The position numbers and the translations under genes are program-made. From positions 208,928 through 272,927 of the forward strand of contig JAKCPI010014325.1 in NCBI GenBank assembly GCA_023213315.1: 64,000 nt of DNA, in the 5' to 3' direction. Shown here one piece after another: positions 58,801 through 64,000 of this stretch. Position 1 is the first letter of the stretch. Every line of letters starts with the position of its first letter. The notes below the pieces were generated by a model. That model worked only from the letters and a program-made list of their open reading frames with translations, ran no database searches and was not told the origin of the DNA. Source of the stretch: Euborellia annulipes. Taxonomy: Eukaryota > Arthropoda > Insecta > Dermaptera > Anisolabididae.

Positions 58801-61800
58801 TTAAATAAAATTATTTATTAGATTGTCTAAACTCAAGGCTCAAGTGTCCCCCCTCGCGGCACCGACTGTACCAGTACTTGGTGTGGCTACGCTTCGTCCT
58901 TATTACGCATTCTAGCTTGATGATTATTATGAATGGAATTAACAGGGCTAAGACCCACAGCTACTAGTGAAAGGAAAGCAACTATTATTTTATATATGAA
59001 TAACATAAATTAAAATTTTACATTATTACATTTGTAACTTAGCATTTAATACTAAGTTTTGTATATTACTATATTTAACTTTTGTCCGAAACCATCCTTC
59101 ATTTCACAAAAACAAGCAAATAAAATTTGAATATTAAAAAAAATTGATGGATATTTAATCAAGGGACCAAAGTTTTATTCAATATTTAAAAAAATAAATT
59201 TCTCGTGTCCGATATTCCCCGATCTTTTCTTAGATATTACAAAGCATAAATTAATACTGCTTTATAAAATATAATATGAGAGTTATAGCAAAAATCGTGG
59301 TAATTATTTTTTTCTAAGATAATGTGTTCAGACAAGAAATTTTAAAATATAAAATTGGAAGATCACAATATATGCTAACGTGTAATACTCGTATAAATTT
59401 TGAATAACAGTGAAATAGACAAATTAAGAAACAACAAAATTATTTATTTTCCGTACTCTTATCTCTGCTGCCCACCTCGTATGGCAGAGCAACTTTCACA
59501 AATTTATTCTCACAATTCTTCATCATCTATTTTCATATAGAACGGTGCACGACTGTGAAACTTGCACTTTCCCCCGTTTAGCTACTATTATCTAGAGGTA
59601 ACTTAGAACAGTGCATGTTCAACTGTATATTTTCTTACCTACCTCACATTAAACAGGAAAAAAAAATGGTTGCCATTATGACTTTTGAAGTAACTCTTTT
59701 ATTACGAATGTGTTTTTTAAATCTTTTGTGGTTTATTATTATTATGGGAGTTTTTAATTATAGACCACATTTTGTATTAATTATTTATTAAAAATATAAA
59801 TACTGTTCAACGTTTCGACTGCTTATTCCGCAGTCGTTTTCAAGTACTGTACACTTGTTCCGACTCAAGTAAACTAACCTTTGAGGGACAGTTTGCTTTG
59901 ATGATTGTGTCTAACTTCATTGGAAACACTGTAAATGACGTAACGCCAGTAACAGTCCCTTGGAGGTTAGTTCACTTGAGTCGGAGCAAGTGCAGAGTAC
60001 TTGAAAACGACTGCAGAATAAGCAGTCGAAACGTTGTACAGTATTTATATTTTTAATAAATAATTAATACAAATGTGATCTATAATTAAAAACTCCCATA
60101 ATAATAATTTTTATTTCTCTATTGAATTATGTATATTGAGGGTCAATATTAAAACACCCTCATGCGTTTTCCCATGTGATTATTTCATTGTTTTTATTAA
60201 AGAAGGTGGAACCGTTTGAAAAGAACTGCTGGGATGAAAATTATTATAAAAACTCAAAAGTTATTATTGTTTATTTTAATTATAAAACCTTCAATCCAAT
60301 CGAAATGTGCTATAGTCATTTGCAATCAAGTGATCAATTTTTGTATATAAAAAAAAAACAATAATTCATAACGCGATTTAAATAAATTATTAATATAATA
60401 CTTTTTGTTTTTATTCACTTTTCATGCATATATATATATATATAATCATTGATATAATTTATTATTTTTAAAAATTATAAGTGCTTTAGCCATCTGTCGC
60501 ATTTACAAAAAAAATATTAAACTACACTTATTCTTTTAAACAAGTGCCTTGGTATTTTTATACCTTAAAACTTACAAGTATACATAAAACATTTTTATTT
60601 TTTATAAGTTAATTTATATTGAAATTAATGCTTCTTATCCCACCTAAGGTGAAATCGAGTTAGATGCTTTTAAATTGGAGTCCGATTCAATGTAAAAAGA
60701 CTTTATATTTATTTCTACTAAATAATTATCAGCAGTTATGGGAAGGATAAAAATAATAACGAATTTTTTGAAAATTATTTAATCTCTCGACTATCGATTT
60801 CGGCCATCACCATCATCAGGTCGGCTAAAAATGTGAAAAGTGATTACATTTTTAGCCGACCTGATGATGGTACATCGTGCCGAAATCGATAGTCGTGAGA
60901 TTAAATAATTTTCAAAAAATTCGTTATTATTTTTATCCTTCCCATAACTTCAAACAAAATAACGAAAAAATTGAGATCTTCATCAAGAATTATCAGCAGA
61001 TTTTTTTTATATTGTTTTCCCTTTCTACTGCTATTCAAAAAATGATATTTTATAGATTACCTGTTTAGTTGAGTTATTCGTGATAAAAAATTAAAATAAA
61101 ATCACATTATTTTACTTAAAATCTTTCGATTTGTAGAGGTTTTATTTCAGAACTTGACGACTGCTTTGCAAATATTTTTAACAGATTATATTCTGCATTA
61201 TAGGTTTCTTATTAAAATTTTTCACGTGTTAACAAACAAAAAATGCAAAAAAGCAAAAGAATAAAAATTATCTTTTAATAAATTTTTTTTAATTTTTTTT
61301 ATTAGAATAACCCTATGCTCGCAAATATGGGTTATGATGACCAACATCCTCCAGCACAGACTCCAGGAGCCATTTCTGAAAGGGGCGTAGCAACCCCGTG
61401 GCACGAAGATTATGAATTCCCAGCATCCGTTGGACAAGTGAGTAATTTTAATATTTTATAGCTGAAAAACTGATTTATCTCTATTTATTTAATATAAATA
61501 TGTGGATATATAGAAATAAAAGCTAGAATTTTTTTTTTTTTATATATAAAACAATTCATTTTAAAGAAAAATTTAATAAAATAATTTAATTAATTTTAAA
61601 AGAACGCAAGACCTTAGTGAAACAATCTTACTAAAAAAAAAAAAAACAAAAACAAGGAGGGTCACGGGGTTTAGATTTGAGGATTCTGGTCTAACTTGAT
61701 CTGCAATTTAAGTCAGATGAAAATAGTGCAAAAAACCTTTGCTGTCGCCAACGGTAGTAATTATATCCAGTAAAATAAAATTTCAGAGTTCTTCTTAATT

Positions 61801-63769
61801 TCCTATTAGATATATATTATTTTCTTATCTTATAAATTTTCAAAATTAAAAAAAGACCCGCCGGGGTCGAACCACGGATCTCCATCACCTGTCGGCTATT
61901 TGATTTAATAAATATTAAATTGTATTAATTTTCTCCACGGCCCCGAACGTGAGATATATAATTTCTTATTTAATACTTGGTAGGCCTTGTCCAACTTCTA
62001 GGACTTTGAGCCAGAGGTTTTTTAAAAAAAAACAAAAGAGTTCATCAAATATAATGGATTCCATGACCCGTAACTCAGATTTAATAATAATAAAAAATAA
62101 ATTTTTTGGCTTATGGTAAAATTTTTTATAGTAAGTATTTTCGAATGTCTTAAATTGCTGGCGACGTTTGATATCAATTCTCAACTCTAAGGTGTGGTAA
62201 ATGACAATATTAAAACAATTGCATGAGTTTTTGATTTTTAAAAATTTTTCATATTTTTCTAAAAAACAACAATAAAATAATCACGTAGGGGTGTGCTATT
62301 AACAAATTAATATTAATATTAAAATACTAATAAAAGAGTATTAGTTGGGAAATGGTTAGTGGCAATAGATCTAGGAATAAATAATAATCTTATTTTATAT
62401 ATCTTCCAATTTGATATTAAAAGAATTATTTAAAAGTAAATTGAAATATTTTTTTTTTTATAATAATCATAAAAATGTTGGTTCCTATTTATTTTGTAAA
62501 TGATAAATGATATATAAAGAGGCATTCATAAATAATATTTGGCCCTATTCACCCTATAATTACGCTTTTATTTTTATGACTATTTGAGTTAATAAATTTG
62601 TATTTAAACATTACTTCATAACTAGGGCTCGAATAGATATGCACTAAAAATGCATTTAAAAAGGCCGAAATATGCACAAAAATATGCATTTTAAAAGTAA
62701 ATATGCATTAAAAACCGACTCAACGAACGGGTAAAAGAAGAAATAAGCAATAAATTTATTTTAAAGTTTATTGCTCTGTATAACCAAACACATTTCTAAG
62801 TTGTTTACATTAAAACCACACCTTTTGTCTGTTTAAGTTAATTTTTACCTCGAAAATGATCTTTCCAAATCACAAGACACCGACAAGACAACTTCAATTT
62901 ATTCAAAATAAAATAAATGTTTGCAAAGTTTATTTTTAAAAGAAATTTAATATTTATTTTTTTATAATATTGATGAAAAATATTATTTTAATTTAAATAT
63001 ATTTTAATTATTTCATTAAATTTTCTCGATATGTTTGACAGGGAGAGGGGATGGTAGTGCGAGGTCAAAAAAGATTTGAAACCTCTGGTCTACCCTATCT
63101 GTCTCTAAAATTTTTTTAAATTATTTTTCGGATTTGCCAACAATCGAGGAATAAAAATCACACAAATATGTAAAATATAGTTTAAATCGCTAAATATGCA
63201 AAATATGCACTTAAACTCTAAAATATGCATTATTATACAAAATAAAATTTCTCTGAGTGCGTCCTGATATCCTAAAACGGCCAGATAAAAAAAATTTGAA
63301 GGATAACGATTAAGAAAAAAAAAAACATACACTATATGCAAAATCCGAGCCCTATTCATAAGATATATAAATATAATTTCCATTTTATTTTATTAATTAA
63401 AAACAAATTTCTTTTAGGCTGAAGAACAACAAATGGATGAAACGTATGAACAATTCGAGGAAAGAGTCTTAAATAAAAGAGCTGGACACATGTATCATAT
63501 AGTTAAGAGCAAACTGGAAAGAAGTGAAAAATTCTGTTTTACAGAAATGGTTCAGAGAAATACCAGAAAACAAGTAAATATTTTTTTATAATTTTTATCC
63601 AGAAATGTAAAATAAATTTATTTAATAATTTGATTTTTTTCAGGTAGCCCAAAAATTTTATACCTTGCTAGTTTTAAAAAAACATTCGGTTTTAGAACTA
63701 TCACAACAAGCCTCTTATGAAGATATTCTAATTACCAAGGGAACTAAATTCGAAAATCCAGATTTATAA
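49895..63769 (+). CDS. RAD21: Double-strand-break repair protein RAD21, cohesin kleisin subunit
   Basis: 13 coding exons, 839 aa: 49895-50038, 51378-51607, 52873-53056, 53353-53518, 53604-53787, 53860-54068, 55222-55442, 55506-55685, 56060-56473, 57519-57692, 61306-61437, 63418-63573, 63644-63769. Phases agree throughout. Residues 1-125 are the kleisin N-domain that binds SMC3 ([20 protein letters not shown] start). Residues about 374-445 carry the conserved [16 protein letters not shown] and GGVEKLF blocks (SA-binding region in orthologues). A basic cluster KRAARKRK follows near 492. Residues 577-625 are PPTP repeats. The C-terminal winged helix that closes on SMC1 spans about 747-835. The protein is about 200 residues longer than human RAD21 (631 aa), from the proline-rich centre. 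The start is fixed by the family's universal MFY. Confidence 0.97.
50491..50519 (-). ncRNA. Degenerate hammerhead-like core
   Basis: Minus strand: TTGAAGA (C3 changed to T), then GTTC-loop-GAAC, then CGAAACGTCAGCT. The last string is shared with 17865-17935. Probably inactive. Confidence 0.3.
50585..50800. mobile_element. Foldback element, CGAAACGTTGTAC family
   Basis: Arms of about 100 bp ('tatagaccacattt' outward, 'cgtttcga' inward) are inverted. A relative at 59745-60095 has longer arms and a 120-bp spacer. Each arm ends with a 7-bp stem (CGACTGC/GCAGTCG type) followed by AAACGTTGTAC, like a decayed hammerhead core with CTTGAGAA in place of CTGANGA. Confidence 0.6.
52507..52534 (-). ncRNA. 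Hammerhead-ribozyme-like core in RAD21 intron 2
   Basis: Minus strand: CTGAAGA, C, GGCA-8 nt-TGCC, GAAAC. The bases after GAAA (CACTTGTA) could form a 2-bp stem III with an ACUU loop and a GUA cleavage triplet, the minimal form known from Penelope-type hammerheads. Stem I is not evident. Confidence 0.45.
54211..54469. mobile_element. hAT-like miniature element with perfect 8-bp TSD CATACAGG
   Basis: Ends 'caagggcggatccgg' and 'tgtatccgcccttg' face each other. CATACAGG is at 54203-54210 and 54470-54477. The interior resembles 43994-44245. It lies in RAD21 intron 6 and abuts the next element. Confidence 0.92.
54475..55146. mobile_element. Terminal-inverted-repeat element with nested SINE head
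   Basis: 'aggtctattctctaa' at the left and its complement (14 of 15) at the right define a 670-bp unit. Subterminal GTTAAC/GTTAAAA and 'aatagcatttt' motifs repeat inside. A tRNA-like segment with GGGTTCGATTCCCGG is nested at about 54718-54790. No ORF. Confidence 0.6.
56689..57326. mobile_element. Foldback element related to 35194-36410
   Basis: It starts with 'cactagtcgaca' after TAA. Both arms carry 'tatctgcatat' and a 'gacctc'-type segment. The right end (gtcaacca) is decayed. It lies in RAD21 intron 9. Confidence 0.6.
57928..59220. mobile_element. 1.3-kb terminal-inverted-repeat element with TATCGGACAA subterminal motifs
   Basis: The left end 'ggggatatcgaaca' and right end 'tgtccgatattcccc' are inverted. 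Further copies of 'tatcggacaa' occur at about 57949 and 58182, and in inverse orientation near 59082. Only short ORFs lie inside, and the superfamily is uncertain. It occupies a third of RAD21 intron 10. Confidence 0.55.
59745..60095. mobile_element. Foldback element, CGAAACGTTGTAC family, longer copy
   Basis: Arms extend outwards to 'tattattattatgggag' and its complement. Inner parts include 'cttgagtcgga'. The spacer holds 'ccagtaacagtcccttgg'. Same family as 50585-50800. Confidence 0.6.
60736..60987. mobile_element. Hairpin element with hammerhead-like cores and 12-bp TSD
   Basis: Arms of about 100 bp (60735-60837 and 60848-60948) are inverted. AATTATCAGCAG occurs at 60724-60735 and 60988-60999. 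A tail of about 39 bp follows the right arm. The right arm carries CTGATGA (60861-60867), GGTAC-ATC-GTGCC, GAAA (60882-60885), then TCGATAGTC. The left arm has the same core on the minus strand (60798-60819) with a weaker stem II. Confidence 0.7.
60861..60894 (+). ncRNA. Best hammerhead-ribozyme-like core of the window
   Basis: CTGATGA is the textbook core. Stem II is a perfect 5-bp helix (one G-U) with a three-base loop. GAAA follows, then a short UCGAUAG stretch and a GUC cleavage triplet at 60892-60894. Only two base pairs of stem I are possible (GT against AC), so self-cleavage is doubtful without a larger context. Confidence 0.45.
62623..63354. mobile_element. hAT-like element with ATATGCA subterminal repeats
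   Basis: Ends 'tagggctcg' and 'cgagcccta' are perfect inverted repeats. Flanks ttcataac and ttcataag agree at 7 of 8 bases. At least eight ATATGCA/TGCATAT-type motifs cluster inside both ends, the pattern expected for transposase binding sites. A small nested patch lies near 63035-63110. No transposase is encoded. It lies in RAD21 intron 11. Confidence 0.7.
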
Positions 63770-64000
63770 ACCGTTTGTATATAAAAGAAGAAAAGAATAT
63801 TTTCCTTAAAGTAGGGCTTCTTAAAGAAAAATCCACAAACAATGAGGTAAAATTTTATTTGAGAATGAATGAAACAAAAATTTTAAAAATGTGGCTATTC
63901 TGATGATAATCTGAAGTACATATGTCAAAAAATAATATATAATATCCCAGCCATATTTATTATTTTTAAGTCAGCACTAACTAAAAGATCATCAATATAT

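Noticed and set aside
1..64000. CRISPR array, operons or bacterial genes
   Set aside because: No regularly spaced repeats were found, and all real genes have eukaryotic introns or eukaryote-specific families.

Overview
This window is nuclear DNA of an animal, most likely an arthropod. It is very AT-rich, its genes have GT-AG introns (mostly short, some enlarged by repeats), and the RAD21 and SF3A3 proteins read like arthropod orthologues. I see no bacterial, viral or organellar gene organisation, and the species cannot be named from sequence alone.

Five conserved genes were rebuilt exon by exon with consistent phases. SF3A3 (minus, 18193-22044, 10 exons, 501 aa) stands head-to-head with a single-exon RIOK3 (plus, 22895-24430, 511 aa). 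IBTK follows (plus, 25763-41101, 18 exons, 1146 aa), then SFT2D3 (plus, 45078-46590, 3 exons, 221 aa) and RAD21 (plus, 49895-63769, 13 coding exons, 839 aa, with two probable noncoding 5' exons). They serve splicing, ribosome maturation or signalling, BTB-adaptor function, Golgi traffic and chromosome cohesion. They are ordinary housekeeping neighbours with no sign of a shared pathway.

The first 18 kb and most large introns and intergenic gaps are packed with mobile elements. Eight short hAT-type elements have perfect 8-bp target-site duplications; one has a nearly intact empty site about 5 kb away. A 3.2-kb composite bounded by two such elements has perfect outer inverted repeats and an 8-bp duplication. 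A degraded hAT transposase zinc finger survives at 43.5 kb. There are also Tc1/mariner-type miniature elements, tRNA-derived SINEs, foldback elements with TAA duplications, and several terminal-inverted-repeat elements rich in subterminal motifs.

The most unusual signal is a set of hairpin-forming elements carrying hammerhead-ribozyme-like cores (CTGANGA, a short stem, then GAAA). Three of them are long inverted repeats with 12-14 bp target duplications, and two of those share a short 3' tail motif. They look like Penelope-related or retrozyme-like nonautonomous retroelements. One sits in the IBTK 3' UTR and another lies just inside an IBTK intron. Ribozyme activity is not shown: stem I is not convincing in the copies I examined.
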